64,000 bases of DNA, taken from assembly GCF_964275005.1 (NCBI RefSeq), contig NC_092693.1:23587122-23651121 (forward strand), in the 5' to 3' direction. The position numbers and the translations under genes are program-made. The DNA is from Diadema setosum. Its lineage: Eukaryota; Echinodermata; Echinoidea; Diadematoida; Diadematidae. The notes beneath the pieces are model-generated. The model worked only from the letters and a program-made list of their open reading frames with translations, ran no database searches and had not been told where the DNA came from. The first letter of the stretch is position 1, and each line of letters opens with the position of its first letter. This document shows, piece by piece, positions 43,509 to 57,400 of the stretch.

Positions 43509-44438
43509 AGGGATCATATAGTTTTGGTTGAGACCTAATTTCAGGTTTCTTAGACCCCGTTTACAGTGCGAGGCTCGGCCGCGGCCGAGCCCACCTTCAT
43601 TTCAGTGTAAACGCGCAAAACGCCAAATGCGAGGCCAAAATTGGCCTCGCATTTGGCCTCGCTCTGGAGGTGGTCTCGGCCGTGGCCGAGCCGCGGCCGA
43701 GCCCGGCCTTTATTCAGTGTAAACGCAAACTGGGCCAAATGCGCGGCCAATTTTAGTCTGGCTTCCAAACCCTCTGCCTGTATATTTCGCTATTCAGGAT
43801 GTTAACCCCCTCAACGTCGAAAACTAGTATAGTTTAAGGTGGATTTGTCCTGCAAAGGATTTTTGTCCTTTGGCAAAGGCCTTTGCCCGAACGGCGACTT
43901 TGTCGCCACGCAATTCAGTTGGCAAAGGGTCCGAAAACCAGACAATACCAAATTGCGTTTGTTTACAAGCAGAGCGCCACTATGACAAAATATTGAAAGG
44001 TTTGAATTAAAAGCGCGGCCGAGCCCAGCAGTGTAAACAGACAAAATTGCGAGGCTCGGCCACGCAATTGAGGTCGGGCTCGGCCGCGGCCGAGCCGCGG
44101 CCGAGCCCGTCTATGAAAATGTCTTATGAAATATGAAAGAGAATGTAATTCTATGAGGAATTCAAAGTTTATGTGTATGACGAAAATTGGTTTGGAAATG
44201 CTTGAGATATCAAAAAAAGAGCGATTCTAATAAAGTGTGGGACCCATACTTTATTACGATCGCTTTCTTTTACTTTGTTTTTGGATGTTTCAGTCATTCC
44301 AAACTCGATTTTCATCAAATAAACTTTGAATTCCTCTTAAAATGGTATGCTCTGTACTATATCATAAGTGTTTTCTTGGTATCTTGCAAAAAAAATTAAA
44401 AGCCCAATTCTCATCTCCACCAAAACTGTATCATCCCT
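43509..44438. mobile_element. MITE family 1 copy b, split by a nested insertion
   Basis: Left end AGGGATCATATAGTTTTGGT and right end CCAAAACTGTATCATCCCT followed by TTAA match the element at 2220-2601. About 560 bp of unrelated GC-rich DNA (43553-44115) lies inside and is absent from the other copy. Confidence 0.85.
43553..44115. mobile_element. GC-palindrome-rich element nested in a MITE
   Basis: Many copies of CTCGGCCGCGGCCGAG-type palindromes, with GTTTACAGTGCGAGGCTCGG on the left, GTGTAAACAGAC and GCGAGGCTCGGCCACGC on the right, and internal GTGTAAACGC motifs. Far richer in GC than its surroundings. No coding frame. The exact ends (near AGAC / GTCT) are approximate. Confidence 0.7.
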
Positions 44439-44629
44439 TTAAAGCTTGCTTTAATATTAAAGTGCAAGAGTAAGCAAAGCAAGAAGGAGAAATCCTGAGA
44501 TAAAGACAGGAAGGAAATACAGAGCCAAGGTACACAGATGAACAATAAAGGCATGTCGACTAGAAAACAGTCATACTACCTGTTCTCCAAACACAACTTT
44601 TCCATACACAAACATATTATACACTGGTT

Positions 44630-44634
<5 letters not shown>

Positions 44635-44662
<28 letters not shown>
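44635..44662. repeat. (CA)n microsatellite
   Basis: Fourteen or so CA units; similar shorter tracts occur at about 41912-41933 and 45322-45343. Confidence 0.95.
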
Positions 44663-44666
<4 letters not shown>

Positions 44667-44769
44667 GTACTGATAAACACTGCTGTGACGAGATGTACTG
44701 TGGTAGAATTAATGTTTGAGAAAATATTCAAGAAAGTTACACAAATACTGTAGTTCTTGTCACGTAGCC

Positions 44770-45060
44770 TGTATGCACCACACAAACCCCCTGTCAAATG
44801 TGTGCCACATTATTCTGAGATTGCAGTGCTGGCATGCTTTGGGAAACATTCTCTTTGTCAAATCCGTCAACTTCTTATTAAAAAAATTTTTTTTTTTGTT
44901 ATGAATGAGCAAAGTCGTAGAGAAAATCCCAAGCTCTGATATGATGTATATTTTATGACAAATCTATAATTATTTTTCTTTCAAATGACCAGCAGCTATG
45001 TTATAGTAGAGGCATGACTTGCACACTAAGTAATGACAGAAACTCATATATGAATCCGAC
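44770..45060 (+). repeat. Dispersed repeat, copy a
   Basis: Shares GTGTGCCACATTATTCTGAG, GTAGAGAAAAT.CCAAGCT and GACAAATCTAT.ATT in order with 56450-56730 in the INTS8 intron. No coding frame. Confidence 0.7.
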
Positions 45061-46000
45061 TTCAGAGCACTCTAAATTTAAATACGGCGGTCATAACTGG
45101 GGGGCTTCCAAACAAGAACAAATGCACTTTCAATGGGTTATGCAATGAACCAGATGCATTGCTATGTCAGTGCATAACTTATCTTTTGTTAGGCATACTT
45201 GAAACCTCTCATTTAGTGACAATGAAACCGAAGTTCAGAAGCACAACTTCACACACACATACACCCACATCATACCTTGGGTACACAAAGTGCATTGTAC
45301 TTCTACTACTTTAATATAGACCCACACACACACACACACACACTTCGCTCAAACAACCACAGAAAGTACCAACATACTTCCACACACAAGCCAATACCAC
45401 GCACACAACACAACATCTACAATTATACACACACATACAAATATATGAAAAGCAGTAAAAAAAAAAAAAAAAAAAGAGAAAAAGCAAAACAAAACTCGGA
45501 GAACTGTGATGATTTGTCAAATAACATGACAGTATTATAAAACATAAAAGGCAAACATTCCATGCAAAAACTTCCAACACTATTTGCTTAATCGCAGCAA
45601 AACCAATATGGAATAACAATGCAACAATGGCTATTGATACACAGTCTAGTACACAGCCACCAGTGCTCATGTTTTGCTACTATACATCATTCCACACAAT
45701 AGACAGTTGGATGTCTGATACTCCAAAGACAGTCTTTTTGCCACAAGTCTCCGAGAGACATGAACAACGAAGTAAAAACCATACAAGAGAGTAAAACAAG
45801 ATATGGACTCCAAAATAATGACTGAAAACTACAGTGGTTTTGAAAAAGAGAATACTTTATAAAGACAGATGACAAACATGATACACATGATGTACAGAAA
45901 AAGAAGCAAGTTACATTGTAGTGGTAATGTATTGACAACGGCGTTCAAGTTTGTCCTCCATCTAAATAACATTGACAAAGTTAATCCTGTCTGTACCAGG

Positions 46001-46183
46001 TACAATTTTCGCAAATTGGAGCCGACGGCCTTTTTCGCGGCATGAAATTTCCATGAGTTGCCTCTAACATGCAATGCGTACAGTGTAGACAAGAACTTTC
46101 ACGTGCATTTTAATTTCGCGAATCTTGGCTCTCGCAAAATTCCCGAAATTAAAATGCATACGAACATTCCTCGTTTTACAGTA
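46001..46183. mobile_element. MITE, TACTGTAAAAC family, copy a
   Basis: The right end reads CCTCGTTTTACAGTA. The interior has TTTTCGC, GGAGCCGACGGCCT, GTGTAGACAAGA and TTAATTTCGCGAA. Homologous to 60062-60273. Confidence 0.7.
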
Positions 46184-47698
46184 CTTTGGGCACTGTGTAA
46201 AATGATGTATGGGTTTTCTGTGCCAAATTTGCACTCAAAGCACACAAAGGTTAAAGGCACATGGTCCCGGTGGTTTAGTCAAATACGTACGCGGGCGCAC
46301 AGCGCGTTTCCTACAGAGACCTACGCTATCGACTCCTCTTTAGCGCTTACGCTGTGGCCCACTTCCCCAAGTCCAAAGAAGTCCGATCCACTGTACTCAG
46401 TGGTCCAATCACAGCTCGGCTCATGATTCGGCTGAGGGGGATGACAGCTTTGGCAAACTTCTTTTGTGAATTCATACCAAGAAGCACATATGCACGCACC
46501 CTGGCATTACTACAAACTGCGCGATGCGCAGAGAAGACAACGAAGGCAACGTTACTTAGCAACACCTATGCACTTTACTCTTGATGACAGCTCAACTTCT
46601 GTAATCTTCGTATCAATGCTAACAGTGATCGGCAGTATCATCAACAGTGCTCTCTACGCTAACAGGATTATGCGCCTTTAGTAAGTGATGTGGATAAACC
46701 AAAATAATGCCAGTACCCACTCGACCACTCTATGCTCAGGTTGACTAAACTCAACAATGAAATTAGACCAACTGCATGGTATAAACACCATCCAAGCGAG
46801 ACAAGATGTAAGAAAGTTGAGGAGTTTTTTAATGTTTCACAAGTTTTCACTGAACAGTGTCAGTGTCAGCAACAATTCATGAACATGTCATTCACTTTGT
46901 TTTGTTTTAATCTGTTCATTGAAGTCAACTTGAACATTTTTAATATTGTCAGCATTTTCCAAGTCATTTTAAGTTTGGTGTATTGCTATCTCAATACTAG
47001 CGCCAGCAATAATCCAAAATTCGAAATCAGTCTGTGCTAGCAGGTTGACTGCAAGTAGCTAATGCTGGGCACGGTGCTAAATGTCATCTGTTAAACTGAG
47101 CTCCACTTTCATGATGGCCACGTAAGTGTCTTTCCCCACACTGGATAACAGCAGCTCCTAGGGATTATTAGATCTATCAATTAAAAATCGGTGTTTGTGT
47201 TAGCATTGCTATATCTATGAGATCCACACTCATGTCCATGGATGCACATCATCCCCATTCACATTATTACTACATGCACAGTCTATTTAGACACACAACC
47301 TCATCATCTACGCCTGGGAGCAAAGTTGAGAGCATTGAATTGCAGATGTAGAGAACTTTGTTGCTTTTTTAATCTCCTACATCACTTGTCTAATACAAAG
47401 CATTCATGACTGTATCTTTTCAGAGTTGACTTGAACCAAACACAATCACTATTTTTTTTTTTTTTTGTCAAGCAATGCCAGCATGATAACGTGGACTTTG
47501 CTGCAGTGTGATAATAAAAGCTAGCAACATCCAGCTACAATCCTACCACGGAGAAGCTTGCTATGCATGAAGTCCGGTATGAAGTCATTATCGCTGCCAA
47601 GACATGCTGAATGCATAACCCAAGTGAGAGTGAATAGAATAAGCCACTGGATGAGTACTTTTCACAGAGCCACATAGCAGCTAAAAACTGACCTTTTC
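46184..47698. other. Intergenic, no gene recognised
   Basis: The stretch 46260-46580 is somewhat CpG-rich with a CCAAT box, but no exon or transcript structure follows. The rest is featureless AT-rich DNA with a T run near 47452. Confidence 0.4.
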
Positions 47699-48313
47699 TT
47701 TATTCACTTTATTCTTTTCCTTTTTTATTTTTTCTTGATACTCTGGCAGGATGCTTTCAGAATTTTCTCCTCTATCACCACTGGTGACTACTTCCACATA
47801 ATAAGTTAACCTTGTATCCGATATGAAACCACTACAAAGATTGCTGTAAGCATTTTGCACTCATATCTTGACAATCAGGTACACACTCCCCTCAATGTCA
47901 CTCTTATGGGTATAAGACTCATTCGAATGCAGTACAACCTTCTCTTTATACAGCATGATCACAAAAAAAAAAAAAGAAAAAGAAGAAGACAAAATAGCCG
48001 TTTTTATCCCCAGTGATAAATCATTAAAGAAGTTACCATCAACTGTCCTTCCATTGGCGAAATGTAGTATAGAGACACAACCCAGAAATCTGCCTCATGT
48101 CCAATCAGCCTTGAAGAAGCCTTGGCTAAGCTTTCAGTATGTCCTTGGCATCACCAGTGATAAACACATGATTCCTATTCATGGAAGCATGGCACAATAA
48201 CGAGGGTCAAGTCACAGAATTGTAATTCTTCCATTTGTTTGTTTGTTTGCCTTCTACCTCTGGCCACACGTACTGTAAAATGTCCGCATTCCGTGGAGAA
48301 AAACTTTGGCACT
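47699..48313 (-). other. Probable INTS8 3'UTR with polyadenylation signals
   Basis: Downstream of the INTS8 stop on the - strand, AATAAA occurs at 47713-47708 and 47704-47699, about 600 bases after the stop. They are the first canonical signals in this direction, so the mature end probably lies just beyond. The A run at 47960-47975 (+ strand) is unrelated. Confidence 0.45.
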
Positions 48314-48430
48314 TCATAAGTACTGCTTGGCCATGGCCTGCAGGAACTTCTGCTGCCGTTTGCGCGCTGCCGTCGCCAAGAGATTCTCAGAGTTGCAGGT
48401 GTTGAGCTCCGGTTGACTCAAGACTTGCAT
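48314..48430 (-). CDS. INTS8: INTS8 terminal exon
   Basis: The acceptor is CACTTTAG|ATG. Codes 38 residues from MQVLSQPELNTCN to AMAKQYL, then TGA. Phase 0. Confidence 0.9.
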   Translation of the reverse strand: MQVLSQPELNTCNSENLLATAARKRQQKFLQAMAKQYL

Positions 48431-51400
48431 CTAAAGTGGCCAACAAAGCATACAACAAAAGAAGTGAAGATGAGATCTGAAAACAACACTTGTTTTTATG
48501 TACTTTTGAATATGCTTTCAAAATCTGTAAGCAAAACAAATCAACTACATTTGCAGAACAGAAGGTGATAACAATGTACAATGTAAAAGTAATTGTAGAT
48601 ATTTTAGTGTAAACATGTATGGTGAATGATATCATTGTAAATGTGATAATGTTGACCACACACCCATTCCGCTTAATACGAATGATGATGTTCAAAGACA
48701 TCACAAACCTGTCAGGACCTTTATTGACAATATTTAAATAGATTTATCACTTCCTTCACTCATATATTTGATTATTGAATCATCCAATGGACTAATCCAC
48801 GTGTTCAATTAGTCAGGTTAGTCGTTAAACCATCTCACATCATGTTGTTCAGTATGAGTTCTAGCACCGTTTCTGTTCTTTTTAAAGAACATACAAATAC
48901 ATTGCAGGTAGATTATCTGAAATATCATCACTATTGAAGTGAACTACATTTCCCCCAAATAATACCTGCAACAGATTCTTCTCTCATGAGAAGACCCATG
49001 AAGATGTTGATATATCTTAAGTGGTTAAAGAAAACATCAAGATAGAGAAGAAAAGATGAAAAAAAAGAACTCACTGCTGCCTGCTTTTTGTCAACTTCAC
49101 TCCTCTTATGGTGGGTGTCTGTTCATTGATAGTTAAGGAAATGAAGAAAGACAATTTGACTGTGCAATCTACCTAGATAAATGTTTGGCAAGAGAACAGA
49201 ATTCACAATGTCAGAGGGGAGAGGGGTGGTAAAGAGAACTTGGAGAAGGGGGAAGGTGGGGATGGGGGGGGGTAGAGGAGAATGGCTTACAGAAAATCTG
49301 TCAGGAGATCATCACCCTCTCTTCACAGTCAAGTAGCAACATCTTCGCTCTGGGAGTATGTGAAAACCAAAAGGCTCAAGATTACTGTATAAGCTGTTAT
49401 TTTCGCGAGGGTTTAATTTTCGTGAATTTCTCGAATCACAGTTGGATCGCGAATTTAACAACACGCGAAAATGTCTCCATCCACTATGTTAATAGAGCAT
49501 TAACGTAAGCGTCGGCGTCAATTCGTGAAAACAACATCGCGCGAAAATGTCTATGACCTCGTTATTCGCGAAAATATCTGCACGCGAAAGTAACAGCGTA
49601 TACAGGATTCTATTATCCACATATAACAACTGAAAACAAGACAATTTCTTCCTCTATTGGAGAGTAAACATAGAAAAAAAAAGATAAAAACAACAAAAAA
49701 GTAAAGTGTACAGTCTCTGAGTAGAAACAAAGAAAAAGAAAAGGGAAAATATAGTTCTCCATTCTCTTCAATCACCAAGAAAGGTCAGTTTGTCTGCCAG
49801 AGTTGGTGAGGAAGACGACACAGGAAGACACTTCTACTCCTTGCAGCCGCTAAGGTCACATGTAGTCATCATATTATATACCAGCATATCAACAGCTACT
49901 AACTTTTAACCTGTTGAAGATCAGCCCCAAGAATACTCGGGCATGTGTCTACAGGAAATGCGTCTTACAGCAAAATCAGTTCATCCTCAACGGGTTAAGT
50001 ATGAGCATCACGCACTCTAGAAACTTACAAACACACAATTATATACAATAATACACACTAATACTTTAACATAGCAAGTGCACCATGCTTTAGCTTAATC
50101 TTACAATCCATTTTCAGCGGTTGTAATGTATTTTATATCCCATATCTGTTTAACACACAACAAATGATGACTCAACACATTTGAACAGACCTCTTACCCT
50201 GAACGTTAATCCTATTTTTCGTTTTCGTTATTAGTATGTAGCATTTAACCATATTTGACTTTTCATTATTTACGCTAGTGGGATAGGAGTATCCAATCTT
50301 GCCAAGTTTTATGCGTTGCTTTGGATTGCAGTATTTCCCCTTTAAGAATTTGACCTCAATTTGACCTCTGCTGTTGTTGTGGTACAAGGTCAAAGGTGGA
50401 TGGTCACTACACTTTGTTGGACAGATTGCTTTGACAGATGTGGAAGGCAACCAGTTGACTTTTCCCTGCTTTGCTGGACAGTGATGCACCAGATTGCGTA
50501 CACGTCACTCGTGCAATCCACGCAAGAAAAGGATACGGATAAGAAACTCCAGAATGGCAAGGTCCCAGAAGCAGTCATAGAGGGCATCGCTTCCATCGTA
50601 GCTGTTGGGCGTCAAGAGAGGACGGGTGTAACGGATTCATCAATATTTGCACACTTATCAACCAGATATATTACTGACGTTTATTCACACCCCAACCAAA
50701 TCATTTCAATCAGAGCTGTTGAACATTGTACAAATAGTGAATGGTCACAAGTGCAGTGGCACAGGATTTCACCCGAGGTGAAAGATGAGGTGCATTATTC
50801 AATAAAGCAATGCCGAGTCGATTTTAGTGGAGTGGCCCATCTTTCACCAAATTCAAAATCTTGTTCAACTTCAACAGCAAAGACTCTACAGCATCTGTTT
50901 TAAAAACCTCAAACACTGATTAAGGTGGTCCCTACTGACTCTTCATATTGTACAAAAATGGTCACCATTCTTCATGAAATGCAAATGGTTTTACAATTGA
51001 ATAGTGGTGTGGTCATTAGTGAAAACAAAGGGAGGAAACTGTGGACAGTAAATGAGTGATTGAGTGCACATGGCAGAAGTATGTATATTGTGACTTTAGA
51101 GGAGTGCAATTGTGCAAAACAGGGAGTTGACTATAATCTTATCATGGGAGTAAATATAAATGGGAGACATCAGAGTGCAAGCACCTAACCTTTAACAGCA
51201 TGAAATGTACTACCATCTGAACATCCAGTTTTTGATTGCATCATCGGCACTTTGAATCTTCGCTAAAGACAACCCCCAACATCACATCACTGTGTTTTTC
51301 CCCTATCATCTTCCACTGCTGCTTAGCATCTCATCATTCTCATTGTGCTCCACACTCTTAGTTGACTTCATCATTGACCCCTGCTCCTCCCCACCCCTCG

Positions 51401-54400
51401 GCCCCCTTCTTCTCTCCCCCTCCCCCTCCACCTTCCCCCTCCTCCCACTACCACCCCTACAAGAGACACTGACCATCTCTTCTCCTGCAGGGCCTGGAAA
51501 GCAGTCACATAGTCGACCGGCTGCAGGAACTGGCACAGGATGGCCGCCTGGGTGTGGCACTGGAGCTGGGAGCAGCTCTTGATGCAGCGCCGGTAGACCT
51601 GCTCCGACCACACCCCCTTTGGGACCGGAGACTCAAAGAAGTTGGAGGAAACCATGGCAGCCTGGAGGTAGAACTTGAGGGCCGCACCATACTGCTTCTT
51701 GGCTGATAGGGGTCCAAGCAGAATGGATGTGGAAGATGGGTTATATTCCTATATTCCAAATGAAGATGTTCTTTTGCTTGATATATATCTTTTCCTCATT
51801 TTCACTTGTATTCTAATCAGTGATCATAAGGATGACAAAAACATGAAATATACTCAGACTATATTAACTATTGTCATAATCTTTATCAGTTTATATTTCA
51901 TGGGAAGAGTTTTTCCTGTATGTATTTTCATAATCGTTTTGAATACAGTCATTAAATCTTCACTGTCATCATCATTCTCATTAAAGAAATTAGAAATGAA
52001 CTCACCATAACATGCATCAGCCTGAGTGCACAGCCAGGATGGGTTCTTGGGGTCAACGGCTAATGTGTGACCTATGACCTCCATGGTGGTAGCTGTCACA
52101 GCTGTGACGTCTATGGAACTCTTACTGTGAGAATGAAGAGAATACAACATAAGAATTATAAGAAACACCTTTGATCATGAGGTGCAGTTGGCTTGTGCAT
52201 CCCACATCCTTGGTACTTACAAAGGAGTTTAGATCATGTGAATGCAAACCTACAGCACTTCAAACATGACCTATCACTTCAGGGTCTTTCGCAACAGAAA
52301 ATCATGTTTTGAATGCGGCTCACTTGTCAACAGGGTGTGTTAGTTTGTTCTGGTATTGGTCCTTACCACAGAAATTCATAGAAAAACATGAATATAAACC
52401 ATAATTCCACTCTATAAAGTTGTTGTGCATGCATAAGACTCGGCACAGCAATAGCATACCTGTCAACCCTAAAACTTAGTAAAGAGAAAATAACTGGGAG
52501 AAAATGGTGCAAACCTATGAATTTTTACCCATCTCCCATACATCACAATCAGCACGTGCTGACAAAACTAGGAACACCACATTTAATAGATCTTCTTCTT
52601 TTCTCAGAAATACACATAGAAATGTATCCATTTACCAGAAACACTTGGCAGATAAGCAATAGTGAGCCAGGCAAAAGCAAAACATAACCACAAAAAAAAA
52701 ACTGCAAAAGAATAAAACAAAACCACAACCAAACCAAGATGTCCTTCAATGCTGCACTCATAATGTAATGTGCAGTATCAACTTTAGGAGTGTTTCATTT
52801 TCTCGCATAAAATGGCACAAGAGTGCAATTGAATATTATTCAAAACTCACTCAGTGTTCCCCAACACTCATTTGGTGTTATCCAAAACTCACTCGGTGTT
52901 ATCCTACACTCACTTGATGTTATTCCACACTCACTTGGTGTTACCCAACACTCACTTGGTGTTACCCAAAACTCACTTGGTGTATAATTACCCAACACTC
53001 ACTTGGTGTTACCCAAAACTCACTTGGTGTTACTCAAAACAAACATGGTGTTACTCAAAACTCACTTGGTGATGGTGTTGGGCCAGAGGGCGGGATACTC
53101 GTGGGTGATGCTGTTAGGCATGTCGTCCTTCAAGATGTTATACAGCTTGACGAGGCAAGACAAGAGCAAGCTGAGACATTTGGGATCGTACAGCGCCCTC
53201 ACAAAGTTGACAAACTCGACCCTGTGAGGCGAGAGTAGGAGAAAAGCATTAAAAAGCCAATCTAGGCATGCGCATTGCTAGAGAGAGTTTGTCTTATATT
53301 CCTCACATTCTCTGAAATGGAATCAGCGATAATATGCTTTATGCTATAGTGCCCTTCTGTTATAATGAATGCAGTTATAATGAAATTTCGTAACTAGAAA
53401 GTAGAAACACAGGTCCCAAAATTATTATCTATATATCTCTATATCCTCTTATATTTCAGCTGTAACAAAATTTCAATGCAATGGAAGAAAACTGCCACAC
53501 CCAAGGACTTGGGGAGTCGGCTGTATCAAGCAATGAAGCTGCAGTGGCTGCGGGTATATAGTCTCCACTCATGAACTCAACCCCGAGGGGAATTTTATTA
53601 TAACTTATTTGCAAAAGTCGTCTCTTGACGAGGCACCAAGGTAGTTACGTGGTGGACATTGCAAATACTAAAAAAAATTCAAAGAATTAACCCTGAATGC
53701 AGGTAGAAGGGGAAAATGTAGCATCTCTATCATGTAGTTTCATAAAATCTAGTCAAATATTGCACACTATTTTTTGGTCTATTCACCATAGGTCCACATA
53801 AGTAATAGTCTCATGGATATGTTTGTTTGCCAAAAAAAAAGAAAGTTGTCAGGCACAAAAAAAAAAATTCAAAGAATTAACCCTGAATGCAGGGTATTAA
53901 AGTTTTCACTGCCATGGTAGCACGCTCATAGAATTTTTATTTTTTTTTTTTAAATCTATAGAAGAGAATCATCAATATGTTTCACACCAAACAAACTAAA
54001 TCCATAATGCTTGAACACTTCAATAGACCAATCGTCAAATACCACTTGCAAAAACTGATGATTTTCAGCAAACTCTGGCCACTCAAACAGAAACTTTAAA
54101 AGTTTGCAATTTTTTTTCTAATACTGTCAGATTATCATCAACTGTTCACTTTTTTGTGTATACATGTATTACTGTATACGCCATATATTTCGCGAGTCTA
54201 AATTTTCGCGAATCGGGACTTCCCTACAATTTTGCGAGTGGTTAAATTCACGATCGTGGAGTCTTTTACATTTATATCGGCATTAGAGTCAATATTTTCG
54301 CGTGTCTTTAATTAAGCGAATAGCAGCTGACTCGTGAAAATAAAAACCTCGTGAAATATTCAGCGTATACAGTATCATGCCCAGCCCGACCAGACGCCAT

Positions 54401-57400
54401 GCACTAGCACTAGCACAGCGTCTGACGGTGTGTGATACACATATCTACGAAACCCCATACACATATCTACTAAACCCCTCGAACATGGCCACACAACAAC
54501 AAAACTGTTGAAAATTTCTACATTCTTATCACAAATTTTACGAATCACTCACGTGAATTGAGATGCTTGGACTATGAGCATGGTATTTCAGTCCATAGTG
54601 AGCCCTCACGCAATATACACTGAGCAAAAAGTCCAATCTTAACCCGGAATGCTGTGATCATCGCTGGGCCATTCAAAATAAACCTTTCCCAGCTTTGAAT
54701 GATGCAAATTGCGCTGCTAGAGTTTGTACGCCCGCGAAGTCGACAGCGCCCTCTTTGCCCAGTACTGCGCCGACATTTCGAATCATTTCTGCAATTTCTA
54801 CGATTTCTGCGGCGTACAGGATTAAAAAAGGTGCAATTTTTGGTAAGTTGTAAAATGAGCATATCAATATCAATAGCTGAAAACGGTAGCTAAATAGATA
54901 AAGTTTTCACCTTATGTAGTTTTAGTAACAAATATGGTGCAGTAAATTCAAAATCGAGTCGGCGCCCCGGAATCCTGAGATTACGTAGTGTCCACACCGT
55001 ACAGCCCTGTCGCGACTTACACTTGTGTACAGCGACAGGGCTGTGTATAGTTATATCATGCCCATCTCTTTGACAATAGCATGGATTTGTTCTCTATGCT
55101 TGCACAACATCTGCACATATCTACCTCGTCATGATTGCGAGGTTAGTTTCTCGGTTGACCGTGTTGGCCGCTGCTCCTGTCGCCGAGCGTTTGGTCTGGT
55201 TGGTTGTGCTGAAGATGAGAGTGACAGCATTCCACAGCTCTTTGGCCACCGTCCGGCACTTGTTGGAATCGGCTGGGTCATCTCGCATACAGAAGGCCAC
55301 TAGACTACCAATCTGTGTATGCAAGAGGAGGCAAAATACTACACATTAGTACAATCATGATGAAAACAGTGTTAATGATGATGACAATAATAATAATAAT
55401 AATAATAACAATAATAATATTACAAATGATATTGATTTATACAATGCACAATGATTTTAAAGATTTTCTATGCGTTTTAATACATAAAAATCCACCTCAT
55501 ACATCAGGAAAAAAATAGTTTTTGAAGATTTTACAACTAGCTTAGTGTCTGTCTCTGTCCTAAATCTCTCTGGCAAGCTACTCTAAAAATTTGATAATGA
55601 CAATGATGATAAAAAAAAAATAAACAAAACAAAAACAATGTGAAATACATAGACTTACTCTCCAGAAGGGCATGGGTAGCTCCCCATTGAAGAAGCACAG
55701 CCAGCACTGACTGTTGAGGAGGAACAAGATGCACTGCTCAAGGACCGGCTCCCTCGTTGGGATATCACGATCTGTGGGATGTATTGAAAAAAAAAAAAAA
55801 ATTGAAACATTGAGACATTGAGACAGGCAGCCAGAGAACCAGACAGATAGAGAAGTGTGTGTGTGTGTGTGTGTGTGTGTAACCACGCCTAGATCGAAAA
55901 TTTAATGCAGTTCCTATTTGTCTTATGACAGACCTGATATATTCTTAGGCTTATATAGTCAAATTGCATAACAGTAATGTGTTCTGGACACAGGTATAAG
56001 GCATTATACACATACATGTAAGACGTTACAGTGCAGAAATGCATGATATAAATGTAAAGGAACATCAGAGCATGGCATCTACTTCACATGAGCAATACAA
56101 ACCATGTTTGGCTCCCAAAGAAAAATTAAAAGATTCTACTCACCACTCCTGTTACCAAGGAGACAGACCTGCACCTTCTGAGTGAGGTCCGAGCCAGCGT
56201 GCATGGCTCCCTTCTGCTCGGCCAGCCTAAGGAGCTGGACGTAGAGCAGCTCGTTCCTCAGTCCGGTGTAGAGACGGAAGGACGTCTCTCGGGTGGCTTT
56301 GCAGGCCGCTTCCAGGTGGTCTCGGGCCGCATCGTAATTCTGAAAAATACATATATGAATTCCTGGATGAGATACTAGGCATTGCATTCTCATGCCTTCA
56401 TTAAATCAGACCCTTCTGCAAACCTGCAGCTAAGACATACGTCGACTTTAACTCTTCATGTGCCATGGTGTAATCCCCCTGTGTGCCACATTATTCTGAG
56501 AAGATGTTGTCATGCTTTAAGAAAATATTCTGTTTTTTCAAATCTATGTAACTTCTATAGATTTCTGTTAAGCTGGACATATAGTGACTAAAGTTGTAGA
56601 GAAAATGCCAAGCTTTGCTTTGATGTAAATTGTATGACAAATCTATGATTGTGTTTCTTTCAAATGACTAGTAGCTAAATTGCTGTAAAGGCATGACTTT
56701 TGCACACAAAGCAGTGACAGAAACTTAGAATTTACAAGCAAATCCAGTACGGAACACCGCTTGTTAGTCAATCACAACATAAAATGCAAACTACAGTACA
56801 TGTGAGAGGAACGGAAGCATGAGAAACGCTTTTATTGTACTGCGGCATTTGGTGATTTATCGACAGGTTTGGGCGGGTTTGTGCGTTTAAGCAGAATATG
56901 CGAAGTTGGCACGCCGTCGACTGAGTCAGACGTGTGAATGTGGCACATAAAGATTGAACTATTGCCAAAACTGGCAAAAAGCTGTTGTTGCGGTGAATCC
57001 CCACTTGGATACAGCTAAACAAATAGTATAATATCAAGTCCAACTTTGGCATGTGCACCAGGGTTTTCCTTTCTCTCTCTCTCTGATTGTATGCTTCATG
57101 CAAATGTGATGCTAAAAATCTTGCCTCACATTATTACGATAATGCAAGATGATATCTAGAGGCAATAAGTAATATCCTTGACATCTTTTAATCTTTTGTC
57201 GTATCTTCTACCTTTGACTGATTTCCAGAACACAATGGACGCTTCTCAAATCTTGTGTTTGTCAGTTGCTTGATTAGAACAAAGTAAGAGAAGAAAACCC
57301 AATCAAATACTGCGAAACACATGGTATCGAGAAAAAAAAAACCCACCTACAATGCAAAATCAAATCACTACAAACATAAAAAATTACGCAAACATATCCT

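Noticed and set aside
50361..50903. 180-codon + strand frame
   Set aside because: It lies opposite the INTS8 exon at 50537-50601 and shows no family resemblance; the - strand exon fits the INTS8 protein with exact phases.
54572..54873. Two - strand frames, one reading VEIAEMIRNVGAVLGKEGAV
   Set aside because: Protein-like composition, but it lies inside an INTS8 intron whose flanking exons already join in phase, and no family is recognised.
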